Origin: Dermacentor variabilis | Taxonomy: Eukaryota; Arthropoda; Arachnida; Ixodida; Ixodidae | NCBI RefSeq assembly: GCF_050947875.1 | Contig: NC_134570.1 | Span: 241,730,584-241,794,583, forward strand | DNA: 64,000 nucleotides | Direction: 5' to 3' | Part shown: positions 44,285-55,341 of the stretch, in pieces | Position numbering within the stretch: position 1 is the first letter of the stretch | Layout: each line of letters begins with the position of its first letter | Position numbers and translations under genes: made by a program | The notes under the pieces: model-generated | Databases searched by the model: none | Seen by the model: the letters and a program-made list of their open reading frames with translations, nothing else | What the model was told of the DNA's origin: nothing

Positions 44285-44830
44285 ATAGGTAACGCAGTTC
44301 CTTATGATGAAGAGTGATAGACGGTGCGCCGATACATGCCTTGTGCCTAATCTTTATATTGTACACCTCGGAGATTTCGCTTGTCAGTTGGCTCGCGTGT
44401 TTAAACATTACAGTTTTTTTTAATTGTGGGCGACAACCGCACGACTTGCAATGCTCCGGGACATGAAGTGGCGCGACCACTTGAAGAAAAAGCTCATGCT
44501 CCCTAAGCCAAAGGTTCACACATCGCTTCGTTTATCCCACGTACTCTCTGCGACAAGATGATAGAATGACATGCACCACCTGCTTAGCACCAGTGATGTA
44601 CCTGTTCACATGTTTGGCAGTGCATTGTCCCTTCAATTGCCTATCCTTAAGCAAATTATCAACTAACGGGCATATGCGGCCTATCTTATGTTTCGTAGAA
44701 AAGTGAACATCAATGCTGTACCTTGAACCAACATTCTTAAGCCCATGCGCCAGCTTGTGTAAATACGGTACTACTGCGTTTTTTTTCTTCATTCTTCTGA
44801 TTTCGTTTTTATACCTTGGTAATTTATGCT
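44285..44830 (-). pseudogene. Penelope-like GIY-YIG domain, broken
   Basis: NAVVPYLHKLAHGLKNVGSR and RYSIDVHFSTKHKIGRICPL (linker) lead to QVVHVILSSCRREYVG, where the GIY-YIG core should continue as a QTKR-type loop but meets a stop at 44532-44534. TKRCVNLWLREHELFL, CKSCGCRPQ and PSITLHHKELRYLSQ follow in another frame. The Gly of the SCG turn is Arg. Confidence 0.85.
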
Positions 44831-44989
44831 CTTGATGCCGTGAGCCATAGTTTCACTCACAGATGAAATAAGCACTTCGGATTAGCCAGCGTCCAGTAAA
44901 CGATTTAGCTGATCACAAAAAGCAGCCTTCGACATATGAAAACACGACTTCTTTAATGCAGCATTTAGGATAGTTTGCGCTATAGCCCA

Positions 44990-46174
44990 CTACACTACCT
45001 TAGAATGACCGGATTTATAGGTCAAAATGGGCTTGACCGACCTGAGATTATATTTCCGGCACACATGATTTTTACCAAAGGTTAATCTCAGGTCTAGAAA
45101 CTGCAGTTGATGGCCCTTAGGTACTTCGAAAGTAAAATCAAGGCCCATGTCGTGCTGCCTGAATAACGTTAAAATTTCGTCAACACCGTAGGCGTGAATG
45201 TCACTGGTAAAAAATATAACAAAATCACCAACATAGCGAAAAGCTCTATTGCGAAGCTCAGCAAGGTGGCCCTCTGGTTGCCTATCAGTACAACCTAGAA
45301 AAATGTCACTAATGACAGGAGCTACGCACGAGCCAATGCACACCCCCGATTTTTGTATATACAAAGCCCCTTTCCATGAAACAAAGGTAGATCTCAAGTG
45401 AAAGGAAATAAGTTCAAGAAAGGCTTCTACTGAGATAACGCAACCATTGATGAAGGCTTCTTCATCATTGTCACGCACTGTGCAGTCTTTAACACATTTC
45501 ATAACCTGGGCATGTGGAAAGGAGGAATATAAGTTTTCGCCATCTACGCTGAAGGCACACCGAATGTTCAACGAACTGTCTTCCGGGTACACCTGCACAC
45601 ATTCCGAATCGGCTCTCCCGAAAGGATCGACTATTGTTAAGCGCACAACATTCATCTGTAGAAATATCGACAGGCTTAACTGCCAGCTGTCCTTTTCCGA
45701 GACTATGGCCCGGAACGGCATGTCATCCTTGTGCGATTTCACAGTAAAGAAAACCTGTAGTTCCAGAATTTTTGTTTTCTTTACGCTGGCCGTTAAACGT
45801 TGCAAATTCATTCCTTCCAACAAAGTTAGTGCTTGCTGCTTGACTTTCGCACCCTTAACCTTTACAGCTTTGAAAATTTTCCTTTCTGAATCCTCAGACT
45901 TTTGTGAATACACATCAGAATTCATGACAGCAAAGTGCCCTTCTTTGTCTGCTACTACCACACGCAAATTCTTTTCACACAGAAAGTGAACCAAGGGCCT
46001 AAGCACGTCCTTGCCATCCCTCCCTCTTCCTGTCCTAGCAATGGCATCTACACACTCTGAAACACACCTGGAACGTTCGTCCTCTTTGGCACACCTTGAA
46101 ACCGACCTTGCGGTGGCCACCTTCTCAAAGGGGTTCAGATGAGGTTCAAAGCAGTACTTCGGGCCGAGACCCAA
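44990..46174 (-). pseudogene. Penelope-like reverse transcriptase with YVGD in place of YVDD
   Basis: An uninterrupted 394-codon frame. The fingers and palm carry FFTVKSHKDDMPFRAIVSEK, SVDGENLYSSFPHAQVMK (motif A Asp kept), IQKSGVCIGSCVAPVISDIF (motif B) and FRYVGDFVIFFTSD (motif C at about 45235-45224). The normal Penelope motif C is YVDDF, so the first of the paired catalytic Asp residues is Gly and polymerase activity should be lost even though the frame is open. It ends LTYKSGHSKVV at 44990. Confidence 0.88.
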
Positions 46175-46609
46175 TACATCGTTATCAGGTTAAGCACATG
46201 GCCCTGAACATGTTGTCCTTTTTCTTCATCGGGAGCGTAGGTCGAACCGTGCGCCAAAGGAATTCACTGGTGGAATCAGCTGTGTTTCACCACTGCCCAT
46301 ATTGGCGTGAAGGTAGGGGACATTCCAGAGGATTTGCACACGTGATTCGAAGTAAGTCCTTAAGAGTTCTAACCTGTCGCCACCACTCGGACTCGAGAAT
46401 TTTGCGCAACCTTCGTGAATGTCCAACGAAAGGCTGGAGCCACCCGCACAACAACTGGACGTCATCTGGGCAGATTTCTTGTTTGACGTGCCAAGACACA
46501 ACTGTGGCCCTACATACGCACACGGCTATCATGGCTGCCAAACAGGCTAGGTCCTGAAGGTTTGAGTTGACAAGGAAAAGAGCCCTGAGTACTAGAAATA
46601 TACTGCATC

Positions 46610-47112
46610 AAGACGGCAAGTTGGGCCAGTTGGTAGGGATTCATATTAGGGTTCGTTACGGCGCAACACAAGACAAGGACAAAATAAAGTATAAAACGAA
46701 GACACGGCACTGACACTCAACTGATATTTTATTGAAGATATGTATAACATATATATGGGTGCCAGTTGATAACCATGACATACACGAGACACAGAGATGC
46801 ATGGAAGCAACTTTGACAAACTGGCGCATAATCAAAATTGAGATAGGTAACGCAGTTCCTTGTCATGAAGAGTGATAGACGGTTCGCTGATACATGCCTT
46901 ATGCCTAATCTTTATATTGTAAGCCACGGAGATATCCCTTGTCAGTTGGCTCGCATGTTTAAAAATTACACTAGCTTTTTTTTAATTCCGGGCGGCAACC
47001 GCACGACTTGCAATGCTCCGGGAGATGAAGTGGTACGACCCCTTGAAGAGATAGTTCATGCTCCCTAACCCGAGCGTTCACAAATCGCTTCGTTTGTCCC
47101 ACGTATTTTCTA
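46610..47112 (-). mobile_element. Penelope-like 3' segment (pseudo-LTR), minus
   Basis: Holds the end of the GIY-YIG domain and 3' region in minus orientation: from CATACCATTCCATTATATTG near 47127 down to the terminal motif, which reads GCCAGTTGGTAGGGATTCAT on the plus strand at 46625-46644. It mirrors the plus-strand segment 47475-47995 and lies upstream of, and parallel to, copy 2. Confidence 0.85.
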
Positions 47113-47127
47113 CCACAATATAATGGA

Positions 47128-47778
47128 ATGGTATGTGATCAGGTAAATCGTTTACTGGACGCTGGTTACCGCGAAGTGATTATTTCATCTGTGAGTAAAA
47201 GTATGTTTCGCCGCATCAAGAGCATAAATGACCAAGGTATAAAAACGAAATCAGAAGAAAAAAGAAAGAACGCAGTAGTACCGTATGCACACAAGCTGGC
47301 GCATGGGCTTAAGAACGTTGGTTCAAGGTGGAGCATTGATGTTCGCTTTCCTGCGAAACATAAGATAGGCAGCATATGCCGGTTAGTGGAAAATTTGCTG
47401 AAGGATAAGCAAGTGAAGGGAAAATGCACTGTCAAACATGTGCAACGGTACGTCACTTGTGCTAAGCAGGTGGTGTATGCCATTCCATTATCTTGTGGTA
47501 GAGAGTACGTAAGACAAACGAAGCGATGTGCGAACGCTCGGCTTAGGGAGCATGAGCTATCTCTTCAAGGGGTCGCGCCATTTCATCTCCCGGAGCATTG
47601 CAAGTCATGTGGTTGTCACCCAGAATTTTTAAAAAGTAGTGTAATTTTTAAACACGCGAGCCAACTGACAAGAAATATGTCCGAGGCTTACAATATAAAG
47701 ATTAGGCACAAGGCAAGTATCAGCGAACCGTCTATCAATCTTCATGACAAGGAACTGCGTTATTTATCTCAATATTGA
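47128..47778 (+). pseudogene. Penelope-like linker plus GIY-YIG, open frame
   Basis: 216 open codons: VNRLLDAGYREVIISSVSKS, NAVVPYAHKLAHGLKNVGSR, QVVYAIPLSCGREYVRQTKR (GIY-YIG core; the Gly of YVGQT is Arg), RLREHELSLQ, HCKSCGCHPEF and PSINLHDKELRYLSQY. It lacks the RT half. The core substitution probably disables cleavage. Confidence 0.85.
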
Positions 47779-47995
47779 TTATGCGTCAGTGTGTCAAAGT
47801 TGATTCGGTGCATCTCCGTATCTCGTGTATGCCATGGTTATCAGCTGGCACCTATATATATGTTAGACATATCTTCCATAAAATATCAGTTGAGAGTCAG
47901 CGCCGTGTCGTCGTTTTATACCTTCTTTTGTCCTTGTGTTGCGCTGTAACGAACCTTAATATGAATCCCTACCAACTGGCCCAAGTTGCCGTCTT
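47128..47995 (+). mobile_element. Penelope-like element, copy 3, GIY-YIG to 3' end, plus
   Basis: It starts abruptly in the linker and runs through the endonuclease and 3' region to ATGAATCCCTACCAACTGGC at 47961. With 46610-47112 it forms an inverted repeat with arms of about 510 bp and a 360-bp centre, head to head. Confidence 0.85.
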
Positions 47996-48600
47996 GCCGC
48001 GGTCTCCAGTTGAGCGTCACGTTCCTGGTGTGTTGCAGCCGGGGGAACCTGCCTGGGTAAAGAACTTCGGGCGAGGCGAGCCATGGATCCCAGCACGAAT
48101 AACGTCATCGGATGGCATTCGCATGGTGAACGCCGACGGTCCAGAGGGGGAGAACATTCGTCGACCTGACCAAGCCACGAGTGGGGGAGCATGACCTGGA
48201 CGACGGAGTCTGTGACCCTGAGCGCCAAGAAGGAACCGCCAGCCCACAAGTAGTTGGGACGCTGCCTGGACAGGGGCCAGGAATACGCGAGGCTGTCCCG
48301 AGCACCCCGACGGCAGCGTTCCGCCGGTCGGGCCGGACACGAAGACCCCCAGACCGCTATGTAACGTAGGGTGAACGAGATGCTATATCGTGATGACATC
48401 ACGCCAGCTTACGGCAACAGTTATTACCGCTGTTCCTCCTCCTCTCACTCCCTCTCTAACCGTATCGCACAACGCCTATATTAACACGTCTCAAAACAAT
48501 AAACGTTGTCTTGGCCCCGCCACCGCTGTGTATGGTGCGGATTCTTCAGTTTCCACCAGAGGACCTCATCTTGAGAAAGTGGTTAAAAAGATTTGGGTAG
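47996..48600 (+). mobile_element. Ty3/gypsy 3' end (integrase C-terminus and partial LTR)
   Basis: GEPAWVKNFGRGEPWIPARI and GIRMVNADGPEGENIRRPDQ are the C-terminal part of a gypsy integrase. After a frame change, AAFRRSGRTRRPPDRYVT ends at a stop near 48367. CAAAACAATAAACG near 48495 resembles an LTR polyadenylation region. It belongs to a different family from the element at 13158 and begins directly at the Penelope 3' end, so one truncated the other. Confidence 0.75.
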
Positions 48601-49526
48601 AAAAATACACACATATATAAACATTTTTAAAACCAGGAGCGCTAGTTGTATCACTAAAAGTTTAAGCTGGCAATATGTGCTTTTTAAATTGGAATAATGT
48701 GGTTCCGCAATTACCAAACCAATTTTCGGACAAAGTGCGATAGCTAGCTCGATATGCTTATCATAATGAAAAATGACGCTGCCTGACACGATAAAACAAT
48801 TAGAAAGCACGCAAAAGCAACATAAGGTGTTCTGTTTGTTACATCGAAACTGTAGGAAGATAAGGAACAACTCTAGGCAGAAATCTTCCACAGCATTGTT
48901 GGAAACGGGCATGTCAATGCGCACAACAATCGGCCCGATGACACTGTACATCCACCGTTGGGATAAAAAAAATAAAGAAACCTTTATACTGTAATACAGA
49001 AGCACAAATAACTGGAATAATTACTTGGTAGAATTGGCGCAGAGACTGCACATCGATGCACGCTGACAGATCCGCGAAGGACAGGAGAAAAACAGCGGCC
49101 TTCCGTTGTTCTGAAGTCTCGCAGAATCCACAGATGGAACTATCCATATATACTATTGCACGAATAAGATTGCGCAGGCGCCAACACCACGGGTCCCTTA
49201 CAAACACATCGTTCTTTCAGTAACAAACGCGCACGCCTCGCCATGGCGGCTCTCGATGCACGTGTTGTGCGCCACTGCGTTCTTCCCGCCCCCCGTGTTC
49301 CTTTCTCTGCGGCAGTGCCGTTTGAGGTCGATAAGTATTACGGCCTTATATATGCGGTATCAAGTCGGCAATTTAGGTTCCAAGTTGGACAATACTTCAT
49401 ACGCACCTCCGATGGAGGACAAGGGTCTAAACGAAACTTGAGTGGCAAACGAATGTGGTTGCTGCGATTGCACCACCGTTCGCACACTCACCGGGCTCCG
49501 CGACTGTGCCTTGCACATCACAAGTG
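48601..49526. other. No recognised gene
   Basis: AT-rich to 49190, then more GC-rich. Open frames are short and unmatched. Confidence 0.4.
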
Positions 49527-49690
<164 letters not shown>

Positions 49691-50219
49691 GAACCATTCG
49701 CTGTGCTGTAAACACTAGCTGTTTCCTCAGCAACTCATCACGACGAGACTGAGCAGAGGCCTAATTATCATCAGTGCTTGAAGCGAAATTGGCAAGACAT
49801 TGTGTAGGCGCGTGTCGCTTTCGTGTACATGTGGGCCAGTTTCACTAGTTTAGCGCGTTCGAACTAATCCAAACGTACTAATGCAGTGTGCTGCACATTT
49901 GTACAGCAGAATGCTGTACAAGCAAGCGGTCGCCTATATAGTCTCATTTTTCATAAACTTTCACCTTCGCATTAAACAAGAGTAGCAGGATCCCGCAATG
50001 CATGTTGTATAACTGACCAGCAATAATCTCTATAGGACCAATTGTATCTATTAGTCTAATATAGAAGCTATCAGACGTGCAACATTTTTTGTATAAGACT
50101 AATATCAAAGTCTAATACACAGGGTCTGTTGGTCTTCTGGGTAAATCAGTAGATCTAATAGAAATTTCTATCGCTCTAATACACAACTTGTACGACTGAT
50201 ACAAAACTGTATTAGACTA
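49691..50219. other. No gene; cluster of TCTAATA/TATTAGA motifs at 50040-50225
   Basis: TATTAGTCTAATA (near 50050) and GTATTAGACTAATAC (near 50209) are short palindromes. Between them TCTAATA or ATTAGAC-like words recur at least six times within 190 bp. This may be the remains of a MITE or a decayed minisatellite. Confidence 0.5.
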
Positions 50220-52209
50220 ATACAAACTTGTAGGGAAATTTTTTCTACGGAAATAATCTTTTAAGATAGACCTCAGCATGCGGTAAGATAGTGTCTGTAT
50301 TTTAGGGAAAATATCGTCGAACTGAACTTTCATGGAATTGGTGATGCAACAAACCAGAGTCACCTTGCGAATTTGGACGTTTAACTCATCTAGGAGAGTT
50401 TGCATAAAAATAATTTGAGGTGTGCGGAATTGCAGCCAGTACAAGAAAAAAATTCGGCTGGGAGATAGAAACTTTTTGTAAAGGCCTCATAGCGGATTCA
50501 TACAGCCTTAAATGTGATTGCACAGCTAATAATCGGAACCGCGTTACAAGAGAAGGGATCCCATAGCTTCCAAATATAAAACTTGATTCGCTACAAATCT
50601 GCGTAGTCTTGAACATTGTCGCAAGGCCTGCCTCTCCAGAAGAATAAGGGGGCGAAGTTTATATGCAGATGCTTCAGAGTACAATCCCAAATTCTGATTC
50701 CGGGCGAATATACATGTGACATATTCATAACAGCGTCCTTCTTCACATTCCTGATATACTATTGCTCAGCCTGCGTAGCAAACTAACTGTACGAACACCG
50801 TTTGCTGATATATAGTCAGTGGGCGCCTTTCGAGACAGAGAACAGTCATATGTCACGCCAAGGTACTTGACAGTCTCTACTTGTGGCATGACATCGAGAT
50901 GATAAGACAGAGAAATGTATGTGTGGTCCTTTGATGGAAATTCGAGCACCGAGCATTTGTTAATGCTCAGACAAAGATGCATCGCATCAAGCCATCTTTA
51001 TATAACAGACAAGCATGTCTATAATATGTTATAAAGATTTTGAACGTTGTTTGCCGACGAGAAAAACACTATGTCATCAGCATACACGTAAGTATGTACA
51101 TCAGTATGACGTGGGATAGAGCACATTAGAATATTTAGAATATTAAATAAGCCTGGAGAAAGTACTGCCCCTTTTGGAACGCCTCTTGTCTGCGCGTACC
51201 CATAGCCGAAGAAATGCCGCTTTGGAGAAATAAAATTCTCTATTCCTTAAAAATTCCTCAATCCATGCTTGAAGGTAATTTGGAAAGTTAATGTTCCGAA
51301 GCCGATTGGCCAATATCACATGCTCAATACTGCCATATGGTTTTGAGATGTCTAGAGTGACTGATGCCGCATGCTGCCTTTGGCGCCGTGCCAAGTTAAT
51401 ATGGCTTTCAAGGTCAATATGAGCCTGCGATATTGAGCACTGTGATCGGAAACCAATTGAATTGATCGCTCACTAAGCAAATTTATCATATGAATATTCA
51501 TAACTCTCAATCAATTTTACGAAATCTGAAGTTAAAGCGATGGGCCTACTATTGCCTAACACATAACCGTCACCCGGATATTTAAGCAAGGGCATGACCT
51601 TGGCACTTCTTCACTCCGATGGAAGCAATGCCCTTCTGACGGAATAATTGATAATGTCTAATAAATAATATTGCAATTTAGCATATAAAACTTTTGCCAT
51701 CGACGAAGTGATTCCACACGGGCCCGGAACCACTGATGCAAAGCTTAGTAAAACTTCTGGTAATTTAGACTTGGAGATTTCCGTGAAATCTTCCTCAGTT
51801 GGTGATATCAGTGGAGCTTATGGAAGTCGGGAAGAAAATCGACGTTCTAAACTTCTAGCGATTCCATGCAACGAATCATTCATTTCTTCGTGAGTCAAAA
51901 CTGCGCTTTCTGCATATCGGTCGTGAAATGATCACCTTGGCGCGCAGAAAGTTATTCAGTGGGCGTCTATTATTTGATTCAGAAAGAAATTCAAAATGTT
52001 AAGGCGCCATACTCATCATTTGCCTTCAACACAGTGCGTCTGAAAGTACCAGCATAGAATTTATAATCCGTCCAGTTTTGAGGGCTTTAATCATGCAACA
52101 ATTAATTCAAAGTTTCTTCTTCGCCTGTAGTCACGGGAACAATCATCATTCCACCAAGGAGAAGAATGATTTAGCTGGTTGTACCACGAATTCAGGCCTG
52201 TAGTGCGGC
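50220..52209 (-). mobile_element. LINE G, RT-containing fragment
   Basis: Minus-strand reading: endonuclease-RT linker (NHSSPWWNDDCSRDYRRRRN near 52160-52100), decayed RT fingers (52000-51500), HAASVTLDISKPYGSIEHVI (motif A region, 51370-51310), AWIEEFLRNREFYF, VYADDIVFFSSAN (YADD near 51073-51084, intact), SINKCSVLEFPSKDHTYISL and VETVKYLGVTYDCSLSRK (50940-50820). It stops short of an RNase H domain near 50220. Motifs resemble those of LINE E. It lies directly upstream of the RTE element. Confidence 0.8.
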
Positions 52210-52851
52210 CTGACCCCGTTGACCAGAACCGGTAAGGCACTCGCTCCCCAGAGCAGAATTGCCCACCCTGGTGCAGTACTTGGCCTCAACCTCCTATGTG
52301 AATACAACAATCAAACCCCGGCCCTCAGTCCCCAGCAGCTGCGAAGCAACTGACCATGGCGGTGGTCAGACCTGTGACGCAGCAGAGGGTGCTAAGAATC
52401 TCTGGATCCGGACAGGCCGCCATTGGAATCTGAACCTGGCAGCGTTTAAAGCTAGAACGTTATCTAGTGAGGCGAGTGTAGCAGTGCTATCGGAGGAATT
52501 TGCGGGCAATAAATGGGATATAATAGGGCTCAGTGAGGCTAGGAGGACAAATGAAGCATATACAGTGCTAAAAAGCCGACACGTCCTGTGCTACCGGGGC
52601 TTAGCGGAGAGACCAGAACTAGGAGTCTGATTCTTGATTAATAAGGATATAGCTGGTAACATACAGGAATTCTATATCATTAAAGAGAGTGGCAGGTCTT
52701 GTGGAACCTAATAAGAGGTACAAATTGAAGATCGTACAGGTCTACGCGACTAAATCCAGTCATGATGACCAGCGAGTCGAAAGCTTCTATGAAGAGACAG
52801 AGAAAAGTTTATTTTTACGCTAGCGTCCGGCGCTCACCTCTGGTCGATCAG

Positions 52852-54154
52852 CTACCAGTCCTCAGCCAACACGTCTCTGACGTGCTGGATAAGCACTGGC
52901 GGAAGAATGTTTGTTGCACGGAGTGGTGGAGTGAGCCAGTCCGTCCATGACCATGGCTGGATGTTAATGGCAATAGTGGAGAGGGCTGACTGCAGTTTGG
53001 GTTGAGTGTGAGGGCAATGCCATAGCCAATGCTCTAGGGACGGATATTCCATGCATTCGGGCATTTTGGTGGCCCAGGTATGCCTTGAATATAGTGACGG
53101 AAAAGAGGAGTCACTATTGAGTTTGTTTGAAGCCTTCGGAGAATAGCGCTATCTTCTCGCGAGAGGTTAGCAGGAGGAGTAATAAAGGCGACGGCTTTGG
53201 CGCGAAGTTTCTTTAGAAGTGATGTGCTCTCCTTGTGCAAAGTCTTTCTGTGTTCCCTTGGGTTAAATTCAGATGGCCATAGGCACGGAGGACCCGGAAA
53301 ACTAACTACGCGGGTGAGCTCATTAGCTCTGGAGTCCCCCCCCCCCATGCATTGGTGCCCAGGTATCCACTGCAAGGTAACCCAGAGCGAAGGGTGTTAA
53401 TCCAAGTGACATTAAAGTGTACCGTGTATGCTCAGGTAGCAAGTTGTCGCGAAACATGAGGCCTGCATCTTGGCTATTCGGTGCGAATAAAGATGCGTTG
53501 GGTAGGATGATGATGCCGGGTGACTGCTTCGAGAATAGCAAGAGCCTCCACGTCGGATGCGTCGGGGACTCCTATGTGTGCGTTTACGTACTCGTAGCCA
53601 GGCCCGACTACTGCAGTCAGGCATCTACCCTCCGAGTGACTAGCGTCCGTATAATAATACGTAGTGTCTGGTAGTATGTTTTCCCCATTTCCTCATTTGA
53701 TTAACTGGGAGCGGCGAGCTTCGTGTTTGTGCGGCTGCATATGTTGTGATATGGGTAGGACCGTGAATCTGGGTAGTGAGTCGCATGGCGGTGAATACAG
53801 CGGTGGAAAAGGGGATAGGGCACCTGTCTGGTATCCTTGATGTTCGAGAAGTTTGCGCCCTTGTGGGGATGTTTGAAGCCTTTGAATTTGCGCTTGTCTG
53901 CAAATTGTAATGCGTTCATCAAGTGTGTTGAAAAGCCCAGTGGCGGCCACAAGGTCGTTTGCGGCAAATCGAGGTATTCCTAATGCTAATCTGGTATAAT
54001 TGTCCAGCGCTGTTTCTAATTTGGAGTGCTGGGTCCTGGTGAGAGATTTATATGGAAGTTGGTAGAGCACGCGGGAGTAGACAAGCGCCTCAATAATCCT
54101 TCCAAGTTCTTGCTCCTTTAGTCCTCTGTGTTTACGTGTTACTCTAGATAGCAT
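52852..54154 (-). pseudogene. LINE D ORF2 thumb, RNase H and C-terminus
   Basis: Thumb: LIIEALVYSRVLYQLPYKSL-like block (RIIEALVYSRVLYQLPYKSL) and NYTRLALGIPRFAANDLVAA. RNase H is scattered over frames between 53620 and 53300, ending MQWIPGHQCMGGGDSRANEL. The tail is CPNAW/MPECMEYPSLEHWLWHCPHT (Cys/His) and the last residues are LIQHVRDVLAEDW. Several frameshifts, including a C-run near 53338. Confidence 0.8.
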
Positions 54155-54327
54155 GTGGCATATCTGGTTTGGTAGTCAGATTGTTTTTTCCAACCACACT
54201 TCGGCTCTACCATCATCCTGAAGGACGAAGCCCATTATTTTGATCTTAGATCAGCGCGGTATTTGGGCGTGTTCGATACGGAGACTGATGCGCTGCTCTT
54301 CCGCGTGGCGGTCTATTTGATTAGTTA

Positions 54328-55210
54328 CTACAATGCAATGTACTCAGATTTTGTTGGAGAACACTTAAGCCCAATACCGTTAAAATATTCGTGAATGGTA
54401 TCTAAGCCTGACTGGGTGGTGTGCTCCTGTTCACCTAGGGACCCCTTGCAACACCATAAAGTAATATCATCTGCATAAATATTGTGTTCGAGTAGTGCGA
54501 TGGAAGAGAGCCGAGCAAGCAGATCGAGCAAAGCGATATCGAAGAGAGTGGGTGATAGGATTGAGCTTTGATGGACTCCTATGCTAAGAGGGTATGACGC
54601 TGAAAGCTCTCCATTGATTTGAATTTGTATAGAACGACCGGTAAGAAAATCTTTTATATAATTGTAGAGGCGGGCGCCGGTTCGTAAGGTCAAGAGGTTC
54701 TTGAGGATAGCGGAGTGTTTCACGTAGTCGAACGCGTTTTGTATATCCACACCTGCGATTATTCTGGTTTCCACGAGACTGTGATTTTGATACACATCGT
54801 CTGAGATACGAAGCATGGTATCCTGAGTGCTAACATGTGATCTAAAGCCTGTCATTGTGTAAGGAAAAGCACTGCTGTTTTCTAAGTGCCAAGAAATGCC
54901 ATCTTTGCCAGGAGTTGTGTATCGTTTCAGCGAAGAGAGCGCCGTATGTAGCTCAGCTAAAGTAATCAGGCTGTTTATGCCTGTTGTACTCCCTTCGAGG
55001 GACTCATTTGGGTAATCCGGAAGTTGTCCTACATTTTGGTCCAAGGCGTAGAACATCTGGCGAATTTCATCAGCTATTTCTTCGCGTGTCTGGCCAGAGT
55101 TCATCATTATCTTGTCCATGGTGTGTAGTGGTTTCCCTTGGGCCAAAAGTAATCTTAAGATATCCCACACTCTCGCAGTATGTAGAAGGCCGTTGAGCTT
55201 GCCACATGTT
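54328..55210 (-). pseudogene. LINE D reverse transcriptase, internally shortened
   Basis: 280 open codons: GLLHTARVWDILRLLLAQGK, LSSLKRYTTPGKDGIS (fingers), then a jump straight to MTGFRSHVSTQDTMLRISDD, so part of the fingers is deleted. VDIQNAFDYVKHSAILKNLL (motif A), SIGVHQSSILSPTLFDIALL (motif B, QGSILSP changed) and NIYADDITLWC (YADD at 54466-54477) follow. The N-terminal side is cut by LINE C. Confidence 0.88.
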
Positions 55211-55341
55211 TGTAATCAGTTTGCGGTGCAAAGTTTTTGTCCGTATTCTTGTGATTCTAATGTTATTTAATGTTAATGTTAATGTTTAATGTTAATGTTA
55301 ATGAGTGGGAGCGGCGGCACCACAACGACAATGTCGTTTAG

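Larger units (their letters stand above)
44279..46580 (-). mobile_element. Penelope-like element, copy 2 (5' region, RT, GIY-YIG)
   Basis: Minus-strand order: N-terminal region (46501-46180), reverse transcriptase (46174-44990), linker and GIY-YIG endonuclease (44830-44285). A Ruka SINE abuts its 3' side. Upstream of its 5' end, in the same orientation, lies a second copy of the element's 3' part (46610-47112), the partial tandem (pseudo-LTR) layout known for Penelope elements. RT and endonuclease both carry inactivating changes. Confidence 0.88.

Noticed and set aside
44990..46174. Host telomerase-like reverse transcriptase
   Set aside because: Motifs, the following GIY-YIG domain and the partial tandem structure are those of Penelope-like elements.
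53640..53903. Independent small genes overlapping LINE D
   Set aside because: Frames shadow the thumb and RNase H region of LINE D and contain parts of its displaced reading.
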